A stretch of DNA of 64,000 nucleotides from Prochlorococcus sp. scB243_498I20 (GTDB lineage: Bacteria; Cyanobacteriota; Cyanobacteriia; PCC-6307; Cyanobiaceae), in the NCBI GenBank assembly GCA_000635015.1, contig JFMR01000047.1, positions 41,367 to 105,366 on the forward strand. Reading direction: 5' to 3'. The position numbers were made by a program, and so were the translations under genes. How positions within the stretch are numbered: the first letter of the stretch is position 1; every line of letters begins with the position of its first letter. Under the pieces are notes generated by a model. It searched no databases and was not told the origin of the DNA. It saw only the letters and a list, made by a program, of their open reading frames with translations. Of this stretch, positions 21,489 through 30,870 are shown piece by piece.

Positions 21489-22484
21489 TTATCTAAACAT
21501 AGAACTAACGGAACTTTCTTCATGAATTCTCCAAATAGCTTCCCCAAGCATATTTGCTACAGATAGTACTTTTAACTGCGCAAAATTATCCTTATTTAAA
21601 ACGGGTATGCTATTTGTCACAATAACTTGTTCGAAGAGATTCTTAGTACTTAATCTTTCATGAGAAGGTGGAGAAAATACAGCATGTGAGGCACATGCGA
21701 ATATTCTGTTAGCTCCTTCTTGTTTTAATAAATTAGCTCCGGAACAAATTGTGCCTCCAGTGTCAATCATGTCGTCTATGAGAATAGCTGTTTTGCCTTT
21801 AACTTCACCAATAACTGTTAGACTTTCGGCGATATTATGAGCCGATCTCCTCTTATCGATAATAGCCAAGGGAGCATCTTTCATTAATTTTGCGAATGCT
21901 CTTGCTCTCGCAACTCCACCTACATCAGGAGAGACGACAACTATTTCTTCTAAATCTAACGATTCCAGATAATCAATTAATACAGGTGAACCGTAAATAT
22001 GATCGCATGGTATATCAAAATAACCTTGTATTTGAGCTGAATGTAAGTCCATAGCAAGAACTCTATCAACTCCTGATTTTTCAAGCAAATTAGCAGTTAA
22101 TTTTGCAGTTATAGACTCTCTTCCTGAGGTCTTTCTATCTGCCCTAGCATATCCAAAATAGGGAATTACAGCCGTTATTTGTCTTGCAGACGCTCTCTTG
22201 CATGCGTCAACCATTATCATGAGCTCCATTAAACTATCGTTTACAGGAGCACATGTAGGTTGTATTAGGAATACATCACAGCCTCTAATAGATTGCTGAA
22301 TCTGGACATAAATTTCTCCATCAGCAAATCTTTTGGATACCAAAGGTACATTTTCAATCCCTAAGTATGATGCAATTTCTTCAGCTAATTTAGGATTTGT
22401 TGTCCCACTTACTAACCTTAATCTACTATTAGTTAGATTAAAGTTTGACTCTTTATTCTGCATTGCCGTGATGAAACTTGTCAC
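21489..22484 (-). CDS. prsA: ribose-phosphate pyrophosphokinase
   Basis: A 331-residue PRPP synthetase that transfers pyrophosphate from ATP to ribose 5-phosphate for nucleotides, His and Trp. Visible motifs are RLVSGTTNPKLAEEIASYLG, the flexible-loop region YARADRKTSGRESITAKL, the metal-binding DLHSAQIQGYFDIP, and the PRPP-binding VVSPDVGGVARARAFAK and ILIDDMIDTGGTI. The first about 17 residues precede the usual family start and could be partly untranslated. It is divergent from malQ across 246 AT-rich bases with no recognised site. Confidence 0.97.
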   Translation of the reverse strand: MTSFITAMQNKESNFNLTNSRLRLVSGTTNPKLAEEIASYLGIENVPLVSKRFADGEIYVQIQQSIRGCDVFLIQPTCAPVNDSLMELMIMVDACKRASARQITAVIPYFGYARADRKTSGRESITAKLTANLLEKSGVDRVLAMDLHSAQIQGYFDIPCDHIYGSPVLIDYLESLDLEEIVVVSPDVGGVARARAFAKLMKDAPLAIIDKRRSAHNIAESLTVIGEVKGKTAILIDDMIDTGGTICSGANLLKQEGANRIFACASHAVFSPPSHERLSTKNLFEQVIVTNSIPVLNKDNFAQLKVLSVANMLGEAIWRIHEESSVSSMFR

Positions 22485-22730
22485 GAAATTTGCACCATAA
22501 AACTATATACTTATCGTAGTCGTTTATGTGAATTTCGCAAAAAATAATATCTATATCTTTTCAAAAAGTATATCAACCAAGCTAGATTTCTTTTATTAAA
22601 AATCAGAATTTATATTTACTTTAGTTTTAAAAACCAGGAATAATATTTGTCAATTAAAAAAAATTTGTATATGGTTGAATTTAGAGAATTAAAAACACTT
22701 TAATCGTAAAGAATCAAAATATAATAAAAC

Positions 22731-24251
22731 ATGCCTATAGAGTCAATTCTTGAAAAAAAATCATTAGGCATACTTATGCATCCATCCTGTATTCCAGGAG
22801 GAGCAGTATGTGGAACTTTTGGTAGAGGAGCTAAAGAGTGGATAAAAAAACTACATGATCATGGAATTGAGTACTGGCAATTTTTACCTCTTACACCTAC
22901 TGACTCTACAGGTTCTCCATATAGTTCTCCATCTAGTTTTGCACTAAACCCATGGTTTTTGGATATAGATGATTTAATCGAAAAAGGGTTTATCTTCATT
23001 TCAAACAAAGAAAATCTAGGTCCCACAAATCAGAATAAAGATCATTTTGATTTTGGTTTTGCGAATGATCTAACAACGAAATTAGGTCACCTACTTTTGC
23101 AAGGTTGGAGTTCACAATCTGAAGAAAGAAAAATTAATTTTAAAAAGTGGACCAGTAGAAATTCTTGGGTTGAAGATTATGCAACATTCGTTGTTATTAG
23201 AGAGGAGTTTAATATGTTGCCTTGGTGGGAATGGCCTAGAGAATTTAAAATAAAAAATAGTAAGTTTTTAAAATCATGGGTCAAGAAAAAAAGCGAAGAG
23301 ATACTTATTAAAAAATTAATACAGTGGCATCTTGATGAGCAATGGAGTGTTATTAAAAACTTTGCAAAATCAAGAGATATTAAGCTAATAGGAGATTTAC
23401 CTTTTTATGTCTCTAGGGACAGCGCCGATGTATGGAGTAATAAATCATTATTTTCAATTTTTAAAAATGGAGATTTGATCTTTCAAAGTGGTGTTCCACC
23501 TGATTATTTTTCATCAACGGGACAATTATGGGGCACCCCAACTTACTTCTGGTCAAAACATAAGAGAACTAATTTCGATTGGTGGAGAAAAAGATTTCAT
23601 AGGCAATTTGAACTAGTTGATATATTGAGATTCGATCACTTTAGGGGTTTAGCAGGTTACTGGAGGGTTAATGGTAGTTCTAAATCGGCAATTATTGGGA
23701 AATGGATAAATTCCCCAGGTAGAACATTATTAAAAAAAGTAAAAAAGGATCTAGGGCTTAAATATCTACCAATTATTGCGGAGGATCTGGGAGTAATAAC
23801 TCCTGATGTAGAGAAATTAAGGAAAAATTTTGAACTGCCTGGCATGAAAATATTACAATTTGCTTTTGATGGCAATGAAGATAATCCTTATTTACCTAAG
23901 AATATTGAAGGTGAAAATTGGGTTGTTTATACAGGTACTCACGACAACTCAACTTCTGTTTCATGGTGGGAAAATTTAGATTATGAATCCAAAAAAAGAA
24001 TAAAAGATGAGTATAAATTTTCAGAAAATCCTTCTTGGGATTTAATAAAAATTGGTATGGAGACAAATACTAATCTCTTTATCGCTCCAATACAAGATAT
24101 ATTATCTCTAGATGATTCAAGTAGATTAAACAAACCTGGGACCACAAAAAATAACTGGAAATGGAAGTTAAATCGATCTTTAGAAGAAATAGAAAATAAT
24201 ATAAAAATCTTTAGTGAGTTAGGAAATAGTTTTGGGAGAACTCGAAGTTAG
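22731..24251 (+). CDS. malQ: 4-alpha-glucanotransferase (amylomaltase)
   Basis: A 506-residue GH77 enzyme that disproportionates maltodextrins during glycogen breakdown. Signatures are LPLTPTDSTGSPYSSPSSFA near the N-terminus, LIGDLPFYVSRDSADVW, the nucleophile region LRFDHFRGLAGYWRV, the acid/base segment PIIAEDLGVITPDV, and YTGTHDNSTSVSWW. It works with the glycogen system that probably includes the GH57 enzyme in this window. It is convergent with a RodZ-like gene. Confidence 0.95.
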   Translation: MPIESILEKKSLGILMHPSCIPGGAVCGTFGRGAKEWIKKLHDHGIEYWQFLPLTPTDSTGSPYSSPSSFALNPWFLDIDDLIEKGFIFISNKENLGPTNQNKDHFDFGFANDLTTKLGHLLLQGWSSQSEERKINFKKWTSRNSWVEDYATFVVIREEFNMLPWWEWPREFKIKNSKFLKSWVKKKSEEILIKKLIQWHLDEQWSVIKNFAKSRDIKLIGDLPFYVSRDSADVWSNKSLFSIFKNGDLIFQSGVPPDYFSSTGQLWGTPTYFWSKHKRTNFDWWRKRFHRQFELVDILRFDHFRGLAGYWRVNGSSKSAIIGKWINSPGRTLLKKVKKDLGLKYLPIIAEDLGVITPDVEKLRKNFELPGMKILQFAFDGNEDNPYLPKNIEGENWVVYTGTHDNSTSVSWWENLDYESKKRIKDEYKFSENPSWDLIKIGMETNTNLFIAPIQDILSLDDSSRLNKPGTTKNNWKWKLNRSLEEIENNIKIFSELGNSFGRTRS

Positions 24252-24264
24252 AGTATATTAAAAA

Positions 24265-24759
24265 TTATTCATCAATGATTTGATTTTCAATATTTTGAAT
24301 CTCAATAAAATTTACATTAAAAAAAAAGTATCTCTTTAATATAAATATAGTTAGAACTAATATAAAAAAATACAAAAGACTTCCTTGCCATGTATTTATA
24401 AGATCGAATTTCCTGAACATAAAATCCTTTCCCTTTTTCTTTAAAATTTTTCTTTCTTTAACTGCTAAATTTAATAATGTATTTTTTTTTAATACTAAGC
24501 ATTCCTCTAATTTAATTAATATAGATCTTATAAAAGGATACTCTGGCCTAATATTTTTATTATTATTTTCAATAGAGTTTATTATTCGTTCAGGAATCTT
24601 TGAAATGTATGACAATTCTTGAATTGTGAGGTTTTTTTGAATTCTTGCTTCTTTTACTAACTTTGCAATTTCTAAATATTGATCAATCAATCTAGGACTA
24701 AATTCTTTATTTTTTTCAGATTTTTTATTAAAAAAAAAGAGATTTTTCAAAATTTTCAT
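24265..24759 (-). CDS. RodZ-like helix-turn-helix membrane protein
   Basis: A 164-residue protein with an N-terminal HTH_25-type domain (about 30-100: LVKEARIQKNLTIQELSYIS, then IPERIINSIENNN and YPFIRSILIKL). A basic linker and one transmembrane helix (SLLYFFILVLTIFILKRYFF, about 129-148) follow, with a short external tail. This order resembles RodZ, the MreB partner of the cell-shape machinery, but the large periplasmic part is missing. It may be a short cyanobacterial RodZ relative. No mre genes are in the window. Confidence 0.65.
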   Translation of the reverse strand: MKILKNLFFFNKKSEKNKEFSPRLIDQYLEIAKLVKEARIQKNLTIQELSYISKIPERIINSIENNNKNIRPEYPFIRSILIKLEECLVLKKNTLLNLAVKERKILKKKGKDFMFRKFDLINTWQGSLLYFFILVLTIFILKRYFFFNVNFIEIQNIENQIIDE

Positions 24760-24858
24760 TTTATCATCAAAACCGAAATAACCCTTTTAATTCTCATTGT
24801 TAAAACAATACTAATAAAGTTGAATCATAGGTGAGTTTATCAAATATAAATATTAAAG

Positions 24859-26514
24859 TTAAACTGTAGAAATAATATTTTGCACTGCACTTTTTGCGAT
24901 ATTCAGAGGGCTAAAAGTATCTCTAATTAAAGCTAAAAGTTTTTTCGCATCAGTAAATTCTAATTTTTCATCTTTTATAAGACTTAAAAGAAGATTCTTC
25001 CTAACTTCGGATCCTTTTTTACTAACAAATAATTTTAATCCCGCGTTTGCAACTGGTATGAGGTCTGAATTAATATTCTCTGAATCTTTAAATAAAATAT
25101 TTAACAAACTTTCAACTTTTTCTATTTGAATGTGGCCTTTTTTATCAAAAACTACTTCTAAAAGGATTTCTAAAATCTCTTCAGAATTATCGGTCAGAAG
25201 TTTTTTAGCAATATATGGATAAGCTATTTTTAAAATTTTAAATTCAGGATCTAACCTTAGTGCTAAACCTTCTTGACTAACAACAGCTCTTATTATTAAG
25301 GCAAACCTACTAGGAACTCTGAAAGGATAGGAATACATTAGTTTTGAAAATTTATCAGTTACATTTTTAAGATTAAAATTACCAACCTCAGCGCCAAAAG
25401 ATCCTCCTAGAACTTCTTTTAATGGTTCAACAAGTTTTTGAAGATCTTGTTCTTTGGTTAAAAAACCTAATTTCTGGAAATCTTCTGCGAGAAGATAATA
25501 TTCTTCGTTTATTATGTGAACAATTGCCTTAATAAGAGTAAGTCTATCTGAATTTGTAATAGTATCCATCATTCCGAAATCAACATAAGCTAAATTCCCA
25601 GAATCTGCATTTCCTCCTTTGAGAGCAAACATATTTCCTGGATGCGGGTCTGCATGAAAATATCCAAATTCAAATAATTGCTGCAGTCCACTGATGACAC
25701 ATGTTTTTATAAACGAGGCAGGTATTAAGTTATTTTCCTCTAGTAAAGCTCGATCTCTTAACTTAACTCCATCAATCCAAGAAGTTGTGATTACCCTTTT
25801 GGATGAAAACTGTTTTTCTAATTTAGGAATAAAAATATTTGGGTTTTCTTTGAATAAATTTGCAAACCTCACAGCATTTTCGGCCTCTTTTTGATAGTCA
25901 ATTTCATCAAAAAGTGCCTTACCAAATTCATCTATTATTTCCCCAATTCCAACACCAATATTTAATGGCAAGAGTGGGGATAAAAAAGTTCCTAAAAACC
26001 TTAAGATTACAACATCCCTTCTTATGAGAAAGTATAAATTTGGCCTCTGTACTTTCACAGCTAAATAAGAATTATTTAGTTTTGCTTTATAAACTTGACC
26101 TAAGCTTGCTGAAGCAATAGGACTATCTGGGAACTCTTCAAATAATTCATTAGCAGGGGATCCAAGTTCCTCTTCAATGATTTTTAAAGCAATTTTTTGA
26201 TCAAATGCTGGGAGATTATCTTGTAATTTTGTAAGTTCTGTAAGCCAATCTTGTCTAACAAGATCTGGTCTAGTTGAGAGTGCTTGGCCTAATTTGATAA
26301 AACAAGGTCCTAAATCGGTTATTACATCAAAAAGATATTTCGAGAGATTTTTTTGTACATTTTTATTTTTACTGTTACCTTGAAAAAGTATTCTTAAAAA
26401 AAGAAAAATAAAAGTTAAAAGGATATATAAAACTCTTGGGATAAAAATCCATGGTCTCAAAATCAACCAAAGTAAATCATCTTTTGCTGAATATTTCGAA
26501 TAAGATCTTTTCAT
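24859..26514 (-). CDS. ABC1/UbiB-family atypical kinase
   Basis: A 551-residue ABC1/AarF/UbiB protein. It shows the family's KxGQ motif (PCFIKLGQALSTRPDL), the Ala-rich nucleotide loop (SPIASASLGQVYKAKL), the catalytic Lys in YLAVKVQRPNL, the EIDYQKEAENA segment, and the HADPHPGNMF and YVDFGMMD catalytic and metal motifs. An N-terminal hydrophobic stretch (about 15-45) suggests membrane association. In plants and cyanobacteria such kinases act in prenylquinone metabolism and stress responses; cyanobacteria carry several copies, so the exact role is open. It is divergent from the decarboxylase gene. Confidence 0.88.
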   Translation of the reverse strand: MKRSYSKYSAKDDLLWLILRPWIFIPRVLYILLTFIFLFLRILFQGNSKNKNVQKNLSKYLFDVITDLGPCFIKLGQALSTRPDLVRQDWLTELTKLQDNLPAFDQKIALKIIEEELGSPANELFEEFPDSPIASASLGQVYKAKLNNSYLAVKVQRPNLYFLIRRDVVILRFLGTFLSPLLPLNIGVGIGEIIDEFGKALFDEIDYQKEAENAVRFANLFKENPNIFIPKLEKQFSSKRVITTSWIDGVKLRDRALLEENNLIPASFIKTCVISGLQQLFEFGYFHADPHPGNMFALKGGNADSGNLAYVDFGMMDTITNSDRLTLIKAIVHIINEEYYLLAEDFQKLGFLTKEQDLQKLVEPLKEVLGGSFGAEVGNFNLKNVTDKFSKLMYSYPFRVPSRFALIIRAVVSQEGLALRLDPEFKILKIAYPYIAKKLLTDNSEEILEILLEVVFDKKGHIQIEKVESLLNILFKDSENINSDLIPVANAGLKLFVSKKGSEVRKNLLLSLIKDEKLEFTDAKKLLALIRDTFSPLNIAKSAVQNIISTV

Positions 26515-26578
26515 TAAAATTAAAAAATATCAAAAAAGATTATCTCGTACTCCATTCTATCTATATCAATAATACTTT

Positions 26579-27976
26579 ATGAGCATTTCATCTTTTCTAA
26601 CTAAAAAGTTTTTAAAGTCCTTATTCTTTCCTGCTCATAACAGAGGGGCAGCTTTACCAAAGAAATTAGTGAAGTTATTAAAATATCCACCTGGGTATTG
26701 GGACTTGCCCGAACTACCAGAATTAGGGTCACCACTTTCCCAAAGCGGATTAATTGCTAAATCTCAAAGAGAATTCTCCGATAAATTTGGGGCTAAAGGA
26801 TGTTTTTTTGGAGTTAATGGAGCCTCAGGATTAATACAATCAGCAGTAATTGCAATGGCAAACCCAGGTGAATATATCCTGATGCCTAGAAATGTTCATA
26901 TAAGTGTTATAAAGATCTGTGCGATGCAGAATATAAATCCAATATTTTTTGACCTAGAATTTTCAACCGTAACAGGACACTACAAACCAATTACAAAAAT
27001 TTGGTTGGAAAATGTATTTAAAAACTTAAATTATGATGAGAATAAAATTGCAGGGGTTATTCTTGTAAATCCCTCTTATCATGGGTATGCAGGAGATTTA
27101 GAACCCTTAATAGATTGTTGTCATCAAAAAAAATTACCTGTTTTAGTTGATGAAGCCCATGGTTCATATTTCCTTTTTTGTGAAAACCTTAATTTACCAA
27201 AACCGGCCTTATCATCAAAAGCTGATTTAGTAGTTAATTCACTACATAAGTCGCTCAATGGATTAACTCAAACTGCGGTACTTTGGTACAAAGGGAATCT
27301 AATAAATGAAGGTAATTTAATCAAAAGTATTAATTTGCTGCAAACTACCAGTCCAAGTTCCTTATTACTTTCTTCTTGTGAAGAGTCTATTAGGGATTGG
27401 CTTAACAAAAAAAGTTTATCAAAATATCAAAAAAGAATTTTAGAAGCAAAAAATATTTATAAAAAATTAATTCAAAAGAATATTCCCCTCATAGAAACTC
27501 AAGATCCCTTAAAAATCGTAGTAAATACATCAAAAGCTGGAATTGATGGTTTTACTGCTGATAATTTTTTTTATAGCAATGGCCTTATTGCCGAATTGCC
27601 AGAAATGACGACTCTCACTTTTTGCTTAGGATTTGGAAATCAAAAAGATTTTCTTAATTTATTTGAAAAGTTATGGAAAAAATTACTATTAAATTCCAAA
27701 AAATCAAAAAGTTTAGAAGTACTCAAATCGCCCTTTAAATTAGTTCAATCTCCCGAAATCGAAATTGGAATTGCTTGGAGAAGTGAGACTCGGAGTATTG
27801 CTTTCTCACAATCATTAAATAAAATATCTGGAGATATCATTTGCCCTTATCCTCCTGGGATACCGCTACTAATTCCTGGCGAAAAAATTGATTTAGATAG
27901 GTTTAATTGGATAAATAATCAAAGTTTATGCAACAAAGATCTGGTAAATTTTAATATAAGAGTCCTAGAAACATAG
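26579..27976 (+). CDS. Orn/Lys/Arg decarboxylase family protein (PLP fold type I)
   Basis: A 465-residue PLP enzyme of the basic amino acid decarboxylase family. Recognition rests on PAHNRGAALPKKL near the start, LVDEAHGSYFLF with the Asp that pairs with the pyridine nitrogen, and NSLHKSLNGLTQTA with the PLP Lys. It is shorter than the E. coli inducible decarboxylases and lacks their wing domain. The C-terminal part (CPYPPGIPLLIPGEKID) is typical. A role in polyamine synthesis from arginine or lysine is likely; the substrate cannot be told from sequence. cdsA follows after 9 bases. Confidence 0.85.
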   Translation: MSISSFLTKKFLKSLFFPAHNRGAALPKKLVKLLKYPPGYWDLPELPELGSPLSQSGLIAKSQREFSDKFGAKGCFFGVNGASGLIQSAVIAMANPGEYILMPRNVHISVIKICAMQNINPIFFDLEFSTVTGHYKPITKIWLENVFKNLNYDENKIAGVILVNPSYHGYAGDLEPLIDCCHQKKLPVLVDEAHGSYFLFCENLNLPKPALSSKADLVVNSLHKSLNGLTQTAVLWYKGNLINEGNLIKSINLLQTTSPSSLLLSSCEESIRDWLNKKSLSKYQKRILEAKNIYKKLIQKNIPLIETQDPLKIVVNTSKAGIDGFTADNFFYSNGLIAELPEMTTLTFCLGFGNQKDFLNLFEKLWKKLLLNSKKSKSLEVLKSPFKLVQSPEIEIGIAWRSETRSIAFSQSLNKISGDIICPYPPGIPLLIPGEKIDLDRFNWINNQSLCNKDLVNFNIRVLET

Positions 27977-27985
27977 CAATTTCAT

Positions 27986-28843
27986 ATGAGATTAAGAAGT
28001 GGATTACTTATAGGAATTTTTGGTTTAATTGTTGTTTTGTTAGGTGGATGGTTTTTTACATTGGCAATTGCTTTGCTTACATATCTAGCATTATTAGAAT
28101 TTTTTAAAATGGCAAAATTTAAAGGAATAAGACCAGCTACAAAAACCACATTATTTTCATCCTTTATAATTATAATTTCTACTTATCTTGAGACTATTGG
28201 TCTACTTGAAGGAGAAATTTCAAATTCAATTTTACCAATCTGTTCAGTTGGGATATGCACTTGGTTACTTTTGCAACCAAAACCTGGAACAATTTCAGAT
28301 ATTGCAGCCTCTATTTTTGGATTATTCTATTTAGGTTTTTTACCTAGTTACTGGATTAAGTTAAGGGGATTAGATTCAGTGATAATAAGTTCAAGTCAGG
28401 GTTTTATTTCGTTTGAGAACCTATCAAATACTATAGGTCTTCATTTAACTTTAACTTCTTGTTTTTTAATTGTAGCTAGTGATATTGGTTCTTATTTCAT
28501 TGGAAAGTCATTTGGTAAAACATCTCTATCTCCAATTTCTCCGAGCAAAACTATAGAAGGTTTAATTGGAGGAATATCCTGTTCAATTTTACTAGCAATA
28601 TTTTTTGCATTTTTAATGAATTGGGAAAATCCACTATTTATTGGAATCCTATATGGAATTTCAATTTCTCTTATGGCATTAGTAGGAGATTTAATTGAAT
28701 CTATGATGAAGAGAGATGCAAAAATAAAAGATTCCGGAACTTTTTTACCGGGACATGGCGGGATACTTGATAGAATTGACAGCTACATTTTTACCCCATC
28801 TGTTTTGTATTATATTTTTATAATTCTAAAATATCTAAATTAA
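27986..28843 (+). CDS. cdsA: phosphatidate cytidylyltransferase
   Basis: A 285-residue integral membrane enzyme that makes CDP-diacylglycerol from phosphatidate and CTP. The family signature near the C-terminus is visible: SPSKTIEGLIGGISCS, then GDLIESMMKRDAKIKDSGTFLPGHGGILDRIDS. About seven to eight hydrophobic helices precede and surround it. It supplies phosphatidylglycerol, which is essential to photosystems. It sits 9 bases after the decarboxylase gene and converges on the hydrolase gene. Confidence 0.95.
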   Translation: MRLRSGLLIGIFGLIVVLLGGWFFTLAIALLTYLALLEFFKMAKFKGIRPATKTTLFSSFIIIISTYLETIGLLEGEISNSILPICSVGICTWLLLQPKPGTISDIAASIFGLFYLGFLPSYWIKLRGLDSVIISSSQGFISFENLSNTIGLHLTLTSCFLIVASDIGSYFIGKSFGKTSLSPISPSKTIEGLIGGISCSILLAIFFAFLMNWENPLFIGILYGISISLMALVGDLIESMMKRDAKIKDSGTFLPGHGGILDRIDSYIFTPSVLYYIFIILKYLN

Positions 28844-28855
28844 TTAAAAAATCGT

Positions 28856-29755
28856 TTATTCCAAAAAATAATCTTTGATAATTTTACTAGATAATAATGG
28901 GAGATCTACATGTGGAAGATGACCACAATTTTGCAACCCCACAAAATTTAATTTTTCAATATTTCTTATTTTTTTAATCTCTTTTTTTCCAAGAATTCGA
29001 TCATTTTCTCCACATAATGTTTTAGTTGGGATATTTTGGATATATTTATAAGTTCCAGAAAAACCTCCACTTTTTGCAAATGATGCAAGTGAATTCCTCC
29101 ATCCTTTACAACCTAGATGAATTGAAGCAATTTGCTCTTCCATCTCACCAACACACTCATCTGGGAAAGCAAATGCTTGCCTACAAAGACTTTTTCTAAC
29201 CTGAGGTAATCCTAGAAATGAGGCTCCAATTTGGTTAAGAGGGAAAGGGATACTCTTAGGTTCTCCAAACAATCCAGCGGGGGACAAAAGGATAATTTTA
29301 TCAATAGAATCAGGAATCTCAAAAGCAAGTTTTAAAGCTGTTGAGCCCCCCATAGAGGCACCAATAATTTTTAGATTCTTTGTTATCTTTAAATTCTTAA
29401 GAAGATCAATTAAATGCGAAATTATTTTCGAGGAATTGTATTCATTTGTGGCGCATCTAGGACTGAAACCAAAACCTAAAAGATCAGGAACAATAACTTG
29501 AAAATTTCTTTTTAGTGATTTATATATTCTCCTGAATTCTAAAAAACTACTGTCAAAGCCATGTAGAAGAAGTATAGGTTGGCCTTTCCCTCCTATAACT
29601 ACAGGGAATTTTAAAGAGTTCCAGTTTTGGTTGAGTTTTATCCACTTAACATCATTAGCTAAATAAAGACCTAAAGGGTCTAAGATTGACAATTTGGCAC
29701 GTTCAAAGTACTTAATATTTAAATCACTTAAATGTTCGAAATTGTTTTTAGTCAA
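28856..29755 (-). CDS. alpha/beta hydrolase
   Basis: A 299-residue alpha/beta hydrolase fold protein. The oxyanion segment LLLHGFDSSFLEFRR, the nucleophile elbow IIGASMGGSTALK, the acid in LCGENDRILGKKEI and the His in LQNCGHLPHVD form a complete catalytic triad. The substrate is unknown. Related cyanobacterial genes are annotated broadly as hydrolases or esterases. It lies 8 bases downstream of a dehydrogenase-like gene and probably in one unit with it and clpC. Confidence 0.85.
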   Translation of the reverse strand: MTKNNFEHLSDLNIKYFERAKLSILDPLGLYLANDVKWIKLNQNWNSLKFPVVIGGKGQPILLLHGFDSSFLEFRRIYKSLKRNFQVIVPDLLGFGFSPRCATNEYNSSKIISHLIDLLKNLKITKNLKIIGASMGGSTALKLAFEIPDSIDKIILLSPAGLFGEPKSIPFPLNQIGASFLGLPQVRKSLCRQAFAFPDECVGEMEEQIASIHLGCKGWRNSLASFAKSGGFSGTYKYIQNIPTKTLCGENDRILGKKEIKKIRNIEKLNFVGLQNCGHLPHVDLPLLSSKIIKDYFLE

Positions 29756-29763
29756 AAAAATAT

Positions 29764-30855
29764 TTATATTTTAATTTTTTGTTGTTCAAAATTTGCAATG
29801 ACCTCTTTTATATCCCCTTTATGAATTTCAAAAGGCAAAAAGTGAATCTCAGATTTATCTCGGCAAGTAAAATCAGCAATTTTCTCTAAATTGTTATTTT
29901 CAAAAACATTTATTCCAAGTTGTGCAATAGTAGTTGGCAAATCCAATTCTTTCATGAGTAGAAGTAATTGTTTAATTGATTGATCCGCTAATTTATTGTT
30001 ATTTTTCATTTCTTCTAGTCTTAGTTGCAATAATAATCCTACCCCAACAATCTCACCATGTAAGAATTTATTAGGGGTAATTATCTGAGTAATTGCATTA
30101 TGAATAGCATGCGCTGCTGCAGTTCTACACTTTTCTCCACCAATACCACCTACTAAACCTGCTGTAAGTCCACATGCTTCTACAGTATTTCGCCAAGAGG
30201 GATTATTTTCAAATTGACCCTTAAATGCTTTTTCTCCATCTATTAGTAGTTGATCTCTTAAAACTCGTGATATCTGAATTGCTTGTTGAACAAGACCATC
30301 ATCTATTGTTGAACTTGTAATTGAGGATTCGTACCATTTTGCCAAAGCATCTGCTATCCCACTAGCAAGTGTTCTAGATGGAGCTGTTTGAATAAATTTA
30401 TGATCATAAACTAGTATTTTTGGACAAGATCCCAATGCAACATCCTTTATGAATTGACCACCCTTTGTATAAATATTCGATAAGGCTGTCCAACCTGCAC
30501 ATGTAGAAGCGCTAAGGGGCACTGTAATACAATGGATATTAAGAGAATCGGCTATATATTTTCCAGAATCTAGAACTTTGCCACCTCCAGCTGCGATAAC
30601 AGAATCATTTTTATTCTTTAAAATAATATTTTTAACTCTTGAAATATCTTCATAACAACAATCAAATTTTAAATTAGCGAAATTAACATTAAGATTTTTA
30701 TTTTTTAAATCATTAAAAATCCTATTTCTAAGTTTATTCGTATTAATCCCTCTACCTAAAACTAATGGCCGTTTAGTTAATTTAATAATTTGAGGTAAAG
30801 ATTTTTGCCAAGCATGATTCCCCCTAAATATAGTTTCTGGAGAGATTGACTGCAT
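29764..30855 (-). CDS. iron-containing alcohol / glycerol dehydrogenase family protein
   Basis: A 363-residue protein of the GldA-like family. The NAD-binding AAGGGKVLDSGKYIAD and the segment TVPLSASTCAGWTALS, which matches the conserved substrate/NAD region, are clear. Metal ligands are plausible in ASGIADALAKWYES (Asp) and in AAHAIHNAIT and FLHGEIVGVG (His). The physiological substrate is not known; glycerol or a sugar-derived polyol is possible. It lies between clpC (15-base gap) and a hydrolase gene. Confidence 0.82.
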   Translation of the reverse strand: MQSISPETIFRGNHAWQKSLPQIIKLTKRPLVLGRGINTNKLRNRIFNDLKNKNLNVNFANLKFDCCYEDISRVKNIILKNKNDSVIAAGGGKVLDSGKYIADSLNIHCITVPLSASTCAGWTALSNIYTKGGQFIKDVALGSCPKILVYDHKFIQTAPSRTLASGIADALAKWYESSITSSTIDDGLVQQAIQISRVLRDQLLIDGEKAFKGQFENNPSWRNTVEACGLTAGLVGGIGGEKCRTAAAHAIHNAITQIITPNKFLHGEIVGVGLLLQLRLEEMKNNNKLADQSIKQLLLLMKELDLPTTIAQLGINVFENNNLEKIADFTCRDKSEIHFLPFEIHKGDIKEVIANFEQQKIKI

Positions 30856-30870
30856 ATTTACTTGGAGTGG